Shown here: positions 52,589-60,271 of the stretch, one piece after another
Layout of the letters: every line of letters begins with the position of its first letter
Numbering within the stretch: the first letter of the stretch is position 1
Source: Chitinophaga parva
Lineage (GTDB): Bacteria > Bacteroidota > Bacteroidia > Chitinophagales > Chitinophagaceae
Assembly (NCBI RefSeq): GCF_003071345.1
Contig: NZ_QCYK01000004.1
Coordinates: 174,037-238,036, forward strand
Direction of reading: 5' to 3'
DNA: 64,000 bases
Translations under genes and position numbers: made by a program
Notes under the pieces: model-generated
What the model saw: the letters and a program-made list of their open reading frames with translations, nothing else
The model's database searches: none
Told to the model about the DNA's origin: nothing

Positions 52589-52995
52589 GCAGAGGGTTGC
52601 GTGTTAGATTGTTGATTGAAAAAATCATCCAGGGCCTGCGACAGTAACCTGAGTGTCGGAGGTTTGGTGATGAAAGCGGCTGCGCCCAGGGCGCGGGTTT
52701 TATCGAGGTATAGTTCTTCCATGGAGGTGGAATAGATCACCACCGGGATATGCGACAGGTTGGGCATTTCCCGGAGTTGTTCCAGCGCCTGGATACCGTT
52801 CATGCGGGGCATGTTCAGGTCCAGGAAAATGTATTGCGGTCGTAGGTCGCCTGCGGTTAGTTCTGCCAGGGCATCGATGGCGTTATTGATGAATATGCAG
52901 GGATAATCCCTTCCACATTCGCGCAGCGCCATTGAAAAGATCTCCTGGTCATCCACATCATCATCCACGATCAGGCAAGTGGGTGCAGTAGTCAC
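52585..52995 (-). CDS. Single-domain response regulator (Rcp1-like)
   Basis: The 136-residue start is at GTG (TTAPTCLIVDDD); a longer open frame exists but lacks domain content. The receiver is canonical: DDD acidic cluster, phosphoacceptor Asp in YIFLDLNMPRMNG, Thr/Ser in YSTSM, and Lys in TKPP. It ends in an ATGA overlap with the hybrid kinase and is almost certainly its partner, perhaps coupling the kinase to a phosphorelay. Confidence 0.85.
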   Translation of the reverse strand: MTTAPTCLIVDDDVDDQEIFSMALRECGRDYPCIFINNAIDALAELTAGDLRPQYIFLDLNMPRMNGIQALEQLREMPNLSHIPVVIYSTSMEELYLDKTRALGAAAFITKPPTLRLLSQALDDFFNQQSNTQPSA

Positions 52996-53342
52996 GGTTC
53001 TATACTTGAAAATGATTGATGTTAAGTTGATAACAAATCGCGTACCGTGGGATTTTTGGGGCCAGGGCCTGATGCCTGGAAAAGGACGCGGGGTAAAATG
53101 CAGGTAAGTGGGATGAATAGTACAGGAAAAGTTGCAGGGTGGGAAAGCATCCCCGGGGAATGGGATAGTAAGGTGGTACAGGATAAACAGGCCTGGCAAA
53201 AAGGTTTCCTGGCAACGGGTGAAATGCAGCAGGAATGCTGGAATGATGGTATAGGGATAAATGGCGCCGGGAAAAAGGAGCCCTGGCGATGGGGAGCATC
53301 GTTGGGGCTGGTGGTTCCATAAAATGAGCAATCCAGGGCGTA
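52996..53342. other. Promoter region of the response-regulator/kinase pair
   Basis: About 350 bases between two minus-strand genes, purine-rich on the plus strand, with open frames that show no recognisable product. It probably contains the operon promoter; no clear TAnnTTTG could be fixed. Confidence 0.35.
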
Positions 53343-53552
53343 TCAGGAATAGTACCGGTGGATCACTTTTTCAATGCAGTCCGTCAGCGCACTGGGCTGG
53401 CCGCATACGTGCGCGCCTTCCTCGGGCACCAGTTCAAATTCTATTTGCAGATCGTCTACCTCGGCCAGTACACGGGGCTGATGGGGTAGCTTCTGAAAAA
53501 TAACCTCTTTTGAAACGCCATTAACGGTAAAGAAACATCTCACGCGGTCCAT
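53343..53552 (-). CDS. Small protein of unknown function
   Basis: This 69-residue protein has alternating beta strands (MDRVRCFFTVNGVSKEVIFQKL, DDLQIEFELVPEEG) and a C-terminal helix (ALTDCIEKVIHRYY). The initial FFTVNG pattern fits a small ubiquitin- or ferredoxin-like fold. No family is recognised. It is a stand-alone gene. Confidence 0.55.
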   Translation of the reverse strand: MDRVRCFFTVNGVSKEVIFQKLPHQPRVLAEVDDLQIEFELVPEEGAHVCGQPSALTDCIEKVIHRYYS

Positions 53553-53891
53553 AGGTTTGTGTTGTTAGGATTTAGGGTATGGTTGTGAATGGTTGAACCT
53601 CAACAGAATGTGCCTGACGAATATATGTTAAAAAAATGATATTTTCATTAGGTTGCCTTACAATGTATAAAAAAGGCTGAGATTGGTGTTTAAACCGTGA
53701 CTTGGGGAGGGAAAGAAGTGGTTTTGGGATAAAAAAGTATCGGTGAAGAGGCTGGTTGCCGGTAACTCATCCAGGAAAAATTGATAGCATCATCATGGAC
53801 CAGGAAAAAATAAGGTTAATGGTAAGGCCGTTCCGCGGGGATCTCCGCTGTGCGACTCACCATTAACCTTTAAGGGTTGCCGTTTAGGTTA
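53553..53891. other. Intergenic region with a terminator
   Basis: About 340 bases without a recognisable gene; the second half contains the long hairpin described separately. Confidence 0.4.
53812..53870 (-). terminator. Long hairpin downstream of msrA
   Basis: AAGGTTAATGGT and ACCATTAACCTT pair over 12 bp and enclose a 35-base apical part with an inner GCGG / CCGC stem. Confidence 0.55.
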
Positions 53892-54536
53892 TTACTGCTT
53901 CAGGTGATCCTTGAACACCTTCTTGAATTTCTCCAGCTTGGGACGTATCACGAACATGCAATAAGGCTGGGAGCCGTTATTGGCATAGTAATCCTGGTGA
54001 TAGTCTTCTGCTTTGTAGAAGGCCTTGAAGGGCGAGATCTCCGTTACCACGGGCTTGTCGTACGCGCCGGATTCCTGCAGTTTTTGTTTGTAAAATTCTG
54101 CCTCCTTGCGTTGTTCCTCGTTGTGGTAGAAGATCACAGAGCGGTACTGGGTGCCTACGTCGTTGCCCTGCCGATTCAGCTCGGTGGGGTCATGACTGGT
54201 CCAGAAGGCCTGTAGCAACTCTGCGTAGGTGATCTTTGTGGGGTCGTAAGTTACCTGTACCACTTCCGCATGGCCGGTTTCGCCGGTGCATACTTCCTTG
54301 TAGGTGGGATTGGGCACCGTGCCGCCGGAGAAGCCCGACTCCACTTTGAGTACGCCCTGGAGCTGCTGTAACTGGGCTTCTGTACACCAAAAGCAGCCGC
54401 CGCCGAATGTGGCCACTTCCGTTTTCATGTTCCTGGGGATCCTGTTCATATCTTTCGGCATTTTATCATCGCCTTGCTGTGCGCAGGCGGAAAGGCTCAA
54501 ACCGAGCAAACCCGCTAAAATCCATTGCTTAACCAT
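53892..54536 (-). CDS. msrA: Peptide methionine sulfoxide reductase A (lipoprotein)
   Basis: The 214-residue protein has a lipoprotein signal (GLSLSAC at residue 18) followed by an MsrA domain: the catalytic motif GGGCFWCTE with Cys48, then ESGFSGG, YKEVCTGETGHAE, and the DVGTQYRSVIF strand. It repairs oxidised methionine (S-sulfoxide) in periplasmic or surface proteins. The lipid anchor places it at the envelope. It is a single gene. Confidence 0.95.
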   Translation of the reverse strand: MVKQWILAGLLGLSLSACAQQGDDKMPKDMNRIPRNMKTEVATFGGGCFWCTEAQLQQLQGVLKVESGFSGGTVPNPTYKEVCTGETGHAEVVQVTYDPTKITYAELLQAFWTSHDPTELNRQGNDVGTQYRSVIFYHNEEQRKEAEFYKQKLQESGAYDKPVVTEISPFKAFYKAEDYHQDYYANNGSQPYCMFVIRPKLEKFKKVFKDHLKQ

Positions 54537-54767
54537 ACTGCTTCATTTTTAAAAATAATGCCAGAAACATTTTGTCAGGTGTATAAATTTACGAGTACTG
54601 CACACGCATTAGTTGCACAACTTCGTAACTTTAACTTTTCATTGCGCAAGCCCGCCACGATGGCATTTGGGCGCTGGCAGGAATAAAAATTGATGTATAT
54701 GTATGTCGCCGGACCGGCACTTTCCTGACAGGCGCCCCGGCATTTTACCTGAAAAACAAGCTTTTAA

Positions 54768-56885
54768 TTGAAATACTTTCCTGAATCGGCCTTGCTGCAA
54801 CTGGAATTCGACAAAGTACAGGCCTTACTTAAAGAACATTGTAAAACCGAACTGGGCAAGGAACAGGCCGCAGACCTGCGCCTCCATACGCACATAGACT
54901 ATGTGCAGACTGCCCTGCAACAGGCCCATGAATATAAACAACTGTCATTATTGCAGGAATATTTTCCCAATGATTATATCCTGAACCTGAAGCAGGAACT
55001 CCGCCTGCTGCAGATCCAGGGGGCGGTGCTGGCAGAGGACCAGTTCATGCAGCTGCGCAAGCTCAATGAAAGTATGCACGCTATTGTGCGTTTTTTCTCC
55101 CCCGAACGGCGCGTGCAGTACCAGGCCCTGTACAAGGTGATTGAGCATACCCACTATGAAAAACGCATTACCCAGCTGATAGACGAGATCCTGGATGAAG
55201 AAGGCCAGGTGCGCGATAATGCCACGCCGGAGCTGGAACGCATCCGCATGGCTTTGTTCCGTAAACGTACGGAGCAGCGCCGCACCTTTGACCGCATTAT
55301 GCAAAAGCTGCAGAAGGCCGGCTACCTGGCCGATACCGGCGAAGCCTTCCTGAACGGGCGCCGCGTAGTGGCCGTGATGGCCGAGTTTAAGCGCATGATC
55401 AAAGGTATCCTGCACGGGGAATCTGATACCCGGAAGACCGCCTTCATTGAGCCGGAAGAAACCATTGAACTGAATAACGACATCTTCTCCCTGGAACGCG
55501 ATGAATCCAAGGAGGTATACCGCATTCTGCGCCAGCTGACAGCAGACCTGAGCAAACACCATGACCTGCTCAACAGCGCCCATGAGATCCTGGGTATCTA
55601 TGACTTCATCCGCGGCAAAGCCAAGCTGGCCCTGGACATGGATGCCAACTATCCCATGCTGGTAAAAGAGCCGGAAGTGCACCTGGTAGAAGCCCGCCAC
55701 CCCTTGCTGCTGCTGTATAACCGTAAGGCCGGTAAGCCCACCATCCCCATGAGCGTAACGCTGAACAAGGACCATCACATCCTGGTGATCAGCGGCCCTA
55801 ACGCCGGTGGAAAAACGGTGACACTGAAAACCGTAGGCCTCATACAATTGATGCTACAGGCAGGTTTGCTGGTGCCGGTGCATCCTACCTCGCAACTGGG
55901 CATCTTTAAACAGCTGATGATCCATATTGGCGATACACAGTCCATCGAGTTTGAACTGAGCACCTACAGCTCCCACCTGAAGAACATGCGCTACTTCATG
56001 GAGAACGCCAACGGCAAAACGCTGTTCTTCATTGACGAACTGGGTAGCGGCTCCGATCCTAACCTGGGCGGGGCCTTTGCAGAAGTGATCATGGAGGAAC
56101 TGGCCAAGAAACATTCCTTTGGCATTGTAACCACGCACTACCTGAACCTGAAGGTGATGGCCAATAAAGTAAAGGGCATCATGAACGCAGCAATGGGCTT
56201 TGACGAAGAGAACCTGCTGCCCATGTATAAACTGATCGTAGGCAAGCCCGGTAGCTCTTACACGTTCTCCATCGCGCAACGCATAGGCCTGGAACCCCGG
56301 CTGATCCAGCGTGCACGTAACCTGGTGGACGAAGGCCACTTCCGCCTGGACAAGCTGCTGAACAAGGCAGAGCAGGACCTGCAGAAGGTGGAAGCGGAAA
56401 AGAAGGAACTGCAAAAACTGCTCAAAGAAAACGAGCGGCTGAAACGCGAATACGAAGTTTTATCGGATAAAGAACGCAAGCAACAACAATACACCACGCT
56501 GAAATTGCAGAACCAGATCAAGGAAGAAGAACTGGCCTACCTGAAGGATATGGAGCGCAAGATGAAGCAGATCGTGATAGAATGGAAGCGCACGGACGAC
56601 AAGCAGAAAGTACTGCAACAGGCCGAGGCGCTGCTGTTCCGCAAGAAGGAGAAGACCGTGAATGAGCGCCTGCAGAAGAAGGTGGATGACCGCTACCAGG
56701 AGTTAAAAGGAAAGGTGGAAGTAGGGGACCAGGTGAAGATCCGGAGCAACCACCAGGTGGGCAAACTGATTGAGATCCGCGATAAACGGGCCATTGTGCA
56801 GCTGGGGAAGATCCCGATCAATGTGAAGCTGGAGGATATTGTAAAGGTGAAAGAGAAGCCGAAGGAGACGGCGGAAAGTAAATAG
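54768..56885 (+). CDS. MutS2-like ATPase without Smr domain
   Basis: The 705-residue protein starts at TTG; no upstream in-frame ATG is available. It has the MutS core and clamp (about residues 1-300), the Walker A motif GPNAGGKT near residue 342, Walker B LFFIDELGSGSDP near residue 418, and a long coiled coil (about 520-640). The C-terminal end is a KOW-like segment (GDQVKIRSNHQVGKL) that normally precedes the Smr nuclease domain in MutS2, but here the protein stops. MutS2 acts on ribosomes or branched DNA, not in mismatch repair. Without Smr, nuclease activity is doubtful. Confidence 0.85.
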   Translation: MKYFPESALLQLEFDKVQALLKEHCKTELGKEQAADLRLHTHIDYVQTALQQAHEYKQLSLLQEYFPNDYILNLKQELRLLQIQGAVLAEDQFMQLRKLNESMHAIVRFFSPERRVQYQALYKVIEHTHYEKRITQLIDEILDEEGQVRDNATPELERIRMALFRKRTEQRRTFDRIMQKLQKAGYLADTGEAFLNGRRVVAVMAEFKRMIKGILHGESDTRKTAFIEPEETIELNNDIFSLERDESKEVYRILRQLTADLSKHHDLLNSAHEILGIYDFIRGKAKLALDMDANYPMLVKEPEVHLVEARHPLLLLYNRKAGKPTIPMSVTLNKDHHILVISGPNAGGKTVTLKTVGLIQLMLQAGLLVPVHPTSQLGIFKQLMIHIGDTQSIEFELSTYSSHLKNMRYFMENANGKTLFFIDELGSGSDPNLGGAFAEVIMEELAKKHSFGIVTTHYLNLKVMANKVKGIMNAAMGFDEENLLPMYKLIVGKPGSSYTFSIAQRIGLEPRLIQRARNLVDEGHFRLDKLLNKAEQDLQKVEAEKKELQKLLKENERLKREYEVLSDKERKQQQYTTLKLQNQIKEEELAYLKDMERKMKQIVIEWKRTDDKQKVLQQAEALLFRKKEKTVNERLQKKVDDRYQELKGKVEVGDQVKIRSNHQVGKLIEIRDKRAIVQLGKIPINVKLEDIVKVKEKPKETAESK

Positions 56886-56894
56886 TATTTGATG

Positions 56895-56921
56895 GGCCGC
56901 TGACATACAGCGGCCTTTTTT
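56895..56921 (+). terminator. Terminator after the MutS2-like gene
   Basis: The GGCCGCTG / CAGCGGCC stem has a 5-base loop and six T residues. Confidence 0.88.
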
Positions 56922-57042
56922 ATGCCCGCTTTGAAAATATTTTTTGGCTTGGAATGATTGCTGGTGGCTGGTTTGGATGTTTGATGGTTTCTTTGTGCGA
57001 TTATTTTTTTTGTAAATTGATTTCGTTTTTTACTTTTGCGGC

Positions 57043-57127
57043 GGAGGAATGGCAGAGCGGTCGATTGCGGCAGTCTTGAAAACTGTTGACTGTAACAGGT
57101 CCGGGGGTTCGAATCCCTCTTCCTCCG
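57043..57127 (+). tRNA. tRNA-Ser(UGA)
   Basis: The 85-base gene has a 7-bp acceptor stem (GGAGGAA / TTCCTCC), a D arm with GC-A-G-AGCGGTCGATTGC, a long type II variable arm characteristic of Ser, and a T arm with GGTTCGAATCC. The anticodon TGA is at 57077-57079 in the loop CTTGAAA, reading UCA codons. CCA is not encoded. Its last bases belong to a 29-bp direct repeat found again 3 kb downstream. Confidence 0.95.
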
Positions 57128-57153
57128 CAAGCTTTAAATGAAGCCTTCAAGTC
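57125..57153 (+). repeat. 29-bp direct repeat, copy 1, at the tRNA-Ser 3' end
   Basis: It begins with CCGCAAGCTTTAAATG, starts in the last three bases of the tRNA, and runs into its terminator. It is identical to copy 2 upstream of the second toxin gene. Confidence 0.85.
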
Positions 57154-57172
57154 GAGAGATTTGGAGGCTTTT
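57141..57172 (+). terminator. Terminator hairpin of tRNA-Ser
   Basis: AAGCCTTCAA pairs imperfectly with TTTGGAGGCTT and is followed by a short T-run. The same hairpin recurs in the duplicated unit. Confidence 0.7.
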
Positions 57173-57275
57173 ATGTGTTTGGAATAGTTTGAAATTTTGA
57201 TGTATGTTGTAAAGGCAAGCGATGATTGCTTGCTGATTTTAACCCGAGTATAAATCCTGAAGTATTTCCTGTATC

Positions 57276-59480
57276 ATGAAATGGTTATCCCTTTTGTTTG
57301 GTTTGGTCTGCTTGTTTGTTTATAGTAGCTCACAGGCTCAGATGGATGTTAAGACTGATCCGCGAATTGCTCCTCTTTTAAGACAAGCTGCGAATGGGCA
57401 GCCGGACCTGGTGATATTTGGCAGGAAGCCGGTATCCAATATGTATGTAAACATGGCGGTGCTGGATAAGACGAGTAAGCGGCTTTACTGGTTTACTTGT
57501 TATGGAACGGCTTATGATTCTGTGCAATTACGCGACGGCGATTATGCTCAAATAACATCCAATGCCATTGATCCTTTCAGTTTTTATAAGGAATTGTGCC
57601 TGGCGAAGGAGGTGTTTCTGGATGAAGCAGTGGTGGAATATAGGGAGCTAGGCAAATTGGCTTTAAAGGATACAAGTTACAATCGCCGGATTGTATATAA
57701 TACTGTTGCTGTTCAATCTGCACATAGCACATTGCAGCAGCTGATGGCCTTAGAGGGGCTTTTTAAGAAACAATGCATTAAGTTAAGTTTGTTTAACTGT
57801 CCGTCTCCTTCATTATCATCCACAAATGAGGCGTTTATAATTCGCAAGTCGTTCGCGGGGAAGACGGTAAATAGGCTCGATACGAGTGTTTATTATGCCG
57901 CTTCTCCATTAGGATTTGTTGCCAAGATCTCGCTCTCCAGCCATGATTCATTGAAGATGTTAGTTTACGACGGGCAGGATCATGTTCTGGACAGCATGCC
58001 ATTGCGGCCAGGAAAATATACTTCTTTGCGAGCGTCAGGAGAAGATGTGTTTTTGCTTTACAGGGGGTGGCTGGAGCTGCAAAGCCAACAGCTAAAGGAA
58101 GCAATTGGTCAAACAACAAGGTTACTTAATCGACAAGATACGGGATTATACATCCAAGCCCACCGCGTTGATAATAGAGAGAAGTTATTATTAGCGTTGG
58201 GACAGCTAAAGAGTCAGCAGCAAGAGGTTGAGCAAAGAATATTGAACCTGACGTTGCCCGATAAGGAAATGATAGGTCACATGCTTAAAAGTAGTTGTCC
58301 AAATGGAGCTACTCAGATTACTTACCTGTCATCTGGAATGGGGTTTGCTTATACAGCAAGTCATAGTCGTGGGGAAAAGGAATATGAGCTTTCCAACCAT
58401 CTCGGGAATGTAATGTCTACAGTAAGCGATAGAAAGCTGGGCGTAGACGATGGCGGTGGAAATATTGCCTACTATAACGTTGATGTTGTAAATTCGGACG
58501 ACTATTATCCATTTGGGTCTTTGATGCCAGGGAGAACATATAGCCCTCGTGATAAATATCGTTATGGATTTAATGGAGAGGAGGATGATAATGAAGTAAA
58601 GGGAGACGGCAATCAGCAAGATTACGGGATGCGGATTTACGATTCCAGGGTAGGACGTTTTTTATCCACAGATCCAATTGCCAAACAATATCCTGAGTTG
58701 ACACCATATCAATTTGCAAGTAACAGCCCTATTCGGTTAATCGATATAGATGGACTTGAAGGGGGAATTCCAATTAAATATCAAGGAGATGATCCGCTAA
58801 CGTTACTTATAGATTGGGTTAAATTGAGGCACCATCAGGGGGTAATAAATGTTGACATAGCCGAGGGGGCCAGAAAACAAGCAATACAGCAAGGGCGAGC
58901 TAATGGTGATAATATAGACTGGACAACAAAGGCTTTGGTTTACATATCTCCATTTTGGAATGGGGGCGCCAACAGATTTATACCTGGTGCCAGCAATGTT
59001 GAAGACGCGAAGGATGCAAAGAAGTATTTCAGTCAGGGGCAGTACGGAATGGGCGCATTAAGCGTATTTTTTGCCCTTCCAGAAATTGGAAATATTTCAA
59101 AAGTATTTAAAGGGCTGTCACCTGAGTTGAAAGGATTGATCAAAACCGTCGGGAAGGCCACGGATGAATCCAAAGAACTTGTTATTTTAACTAAGACGGG
59201 TAAATTTGAAGACGCCTTAAATGTAAGCAAGGGGTTGGCTGGAGATTTGGGAGAAGATGCGATTGAATATACAGGTAAATTTGGCAGTCAGGAAGGAAAG
59301 GTCACTGGGTGGTCAAGTGCAAACGGGAAAAGTGGGTTTAGGGTCGATTACGACGCAGCAAAAGGAGCACATATTAATTGGTGGAACGGCAAGGAGAAGG
59401 GGGCGGTTCAATTCAGTGCAGATCAGCGTGTCGTTGATATGATGATCGAAAACGAAATTCCTAAATCCTTAAATCATTAA
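57276..59480 (+). CDS. Secreted miniature Rhs-core toxin candidate
   Basis: The 734-residue protein has a Sec signal peptide (LSLLFGLVCLFVYSSSQAQ), then about 365 residues of unknown, partly coiled-coil sequence (for example GQLKSQQQEVEQRILNLTL). An Rhs-repeat-associated core follows at about residues 385-495 (YELSNHLGNVMSTVSDR; YYPFGSLMPGRTY; YRYGFNGEEDDNE; YGMRIYDSRVGRFLSTDP; TPYQFASNSPIRLIDIDGLEG). A variable C-terminus of about 240 residues ends in RVDYDAAKGAHINWWNGKEK. No YD-repeat cage is present. It is probably a toxin with a C-terminal effector domain I cannot name. Confidence 0.8.
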   Translation: MKWLSLLFGLVCLFVYSSSQAQMDVKTDPRIAPLLRQAANGQPDLVIFGRKPVSNMYVNMAVLDKTSKRLYWFTCYGTAYDSVQLRDGDYAQITSNAIDPFSFYKELCLAKEVFLDEAVVEYRELGKLALKDTSYNRRIVYNTVAVQSAHSTLQQLMALEGLFKKQCIKLSLFNCPSPSLSSTNEAFIIRKSFAGKTVNRLDTSVYYAASPLGFVAKISLSSHDSLKMLVYDGQDHVLDSMPLRPGKYTSLRASGEDVFLLYRGWLELQSQQLKEAIGQTTRLLNRQDTGLYIQAHRVDNREKLLLALGQLKSQQQEVEQRILNLTLPDKEMIGHMLKSSCPNGATQITYLSSGMGFAYTASHSRGEKEYELSNHLGNVMSTVSDRKLGVDDGGGNIAYYNVDVVNSDDYYPFGSLMPGRTYSPRDKYRYGFNGEEDDNEVKGDGNQQDYGMRIYDSRVGRFLSTDPIAKQYPELTPYQFASNSPIRLIDIDGLEGGIPIKYQGDDPLTLLIDWVKLRHHQGVINVDIAEGARKQAIQQGRANGDNIDWTTKALVYISPFWNGGANRFIPGASNVEDAKDAKKYFSQGQYGMGALSVFFALPEIGNISKVFKGLSPELKGLIKTVGKATDESKELVILTKTGKFEDALNVSKGLAGDLGEDAIEYTGKFGSQEGKVTGWSSANGKSGFRVDYDAAKGAHINWWNGKEKGAVQFSADQRVVDMMIENEIPKSLNH

Positions 59481-59492
59481 AAAATAAATAAA

Positions 59493-59924
59493 TTGGGTTA
59501 TAATAATTGGTCGCTGCAAGAAAATGAAGATTTTATCAAGCCTGCCTTTGAAAATTATGAGCAGTATGCTTACTATATGAAAAGCAAGCATGTTGAGTTT
59601 AATTTTGATTTAGGTAGTAGTGACAGTTTTATCGATTGGAGGCAGTACCCGGATAGTTATTCATTCTGGTATTACTTTATTGGTTGTGAAGAGGAAGTTG
59701 CTGCCTACTTTAGGCGGACCGAGTTAATAAAATATGACACTATCATTATGGACTTTGGTAAACGTGACCCGATATGCGAGATATCTATGAACGTTTTCAT
59801 TGACAAGTGGTTGGATTTTGTAGCAGGCGCACATTACGAAACAACAGCAGTCACAGGTGACGGAAAATTATTCATGGAGTTCAAAAAAGGAGATATTCTT
59901 TTTAGTAATTTTAAAATTAAATAG
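59493..59924 (+). CDS. Candidate immunity protein for the first Rhs-core toxin
   Basis: The 143-residue protein starts at TTG, 12 bases after the toxin stop. It is acidic and Tyr/Asp/Glu/Phe-rich (for example FIDWRQYPDSYSFWYYFIG), has no export signal, and resembles small cytoplasmic immunity proteins in composition and position. No family is recognised. A cytoplasmic immunity protein suggests a cytoplasmic toxin target (inference). Confidence 0.6.
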   Translation: MGYNNWSLQENEDFIKPAFENYEQYAYYMKSKHVEFNFDLGSSDSFIDWRQYPDSYSFWYYFIGCEEEVAAYFRRTELIKYDTIIMDFGKRDPICEISMNVFIDKWLDFVAGAHYETTAVTGDGKLFMEFKKGDILFSNFKIK

Positions 59925-60111
59925 ATGTGTGATCTATTAGAATGAATAAAAATAAGTGGCATTCAAGTTGTCCTTCAATTCTAAGAAAACGGGGAAGACA
60001 TTTTTGCGAAAACTGAGTGGGGCTTTCAAACTACGGGGCTAGAAGAGATTTTTAAATTATTGATTTTCAATAAATCCTTCTTTAAGAAGTTCGAAAGTTG
60101 TCCCGCCTGGC

Positions 60112-60140
60112 CCGCAAGCTTTAAATGAAGCCTTCAAGTC
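60112..60140 (+). repeat. 29-bp direct repeat, copy 2
   Basis: Identical to copy 1 at the tRNA-Ser 3' end, 2,987 bp away. It marks the left edge of the second duplicated unit. Confidence 0.85.
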
Positions 60141-60161
60141 TTTGGATTTGAAGGCTTTTTT
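60128..60161 (+). terminator. Duplicated tRNA-type terminator
   Basis: AAGCCTTCAA pairs with TTTGAAGGCTT and is followed by five T residues. It is better matched than the copy behind the tRNA. Confidence 0.75.
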
Positions 60162-60271
60162 GTGTTTGAAATAGTTCGAAATGGTTCGAAATTTTGATGT
60201 ATGTTGTGGACGCAAGCGATGATTGTTTGCTGATTTTAACCCGAGTATAATCGCATAGTATTCCCAGTATC

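Larger units (their letters stand above)
59925..60271. other. Intergenic region with duplicated toxin leader
   Basis: The second half repeats, with about 80-90% identity by eye, the leader of the first toxin gene: the tRNA 3' remnant, the terminator hairpin, a GCAAGCGATGATTG motif and the pre-ATG segment. The first half shows no gene. Confidence 0.7.

Noticed and set aside
53047..53322. A 91-codon plus-strand frame rich in Gly and Trp in the kinase promoter region
   Set aside because: It lacks a ribosome-binding context and any domain, and it reads through likely promoter sequence.
60060..60118. tRNA-like fragment before the second 29-bp repeat (TTCGAAAGTTGTCCC)
   Set aside because: The T-loop-like GTTCGAA is present but the flanking bases do not pair as a T stem or acceptor.
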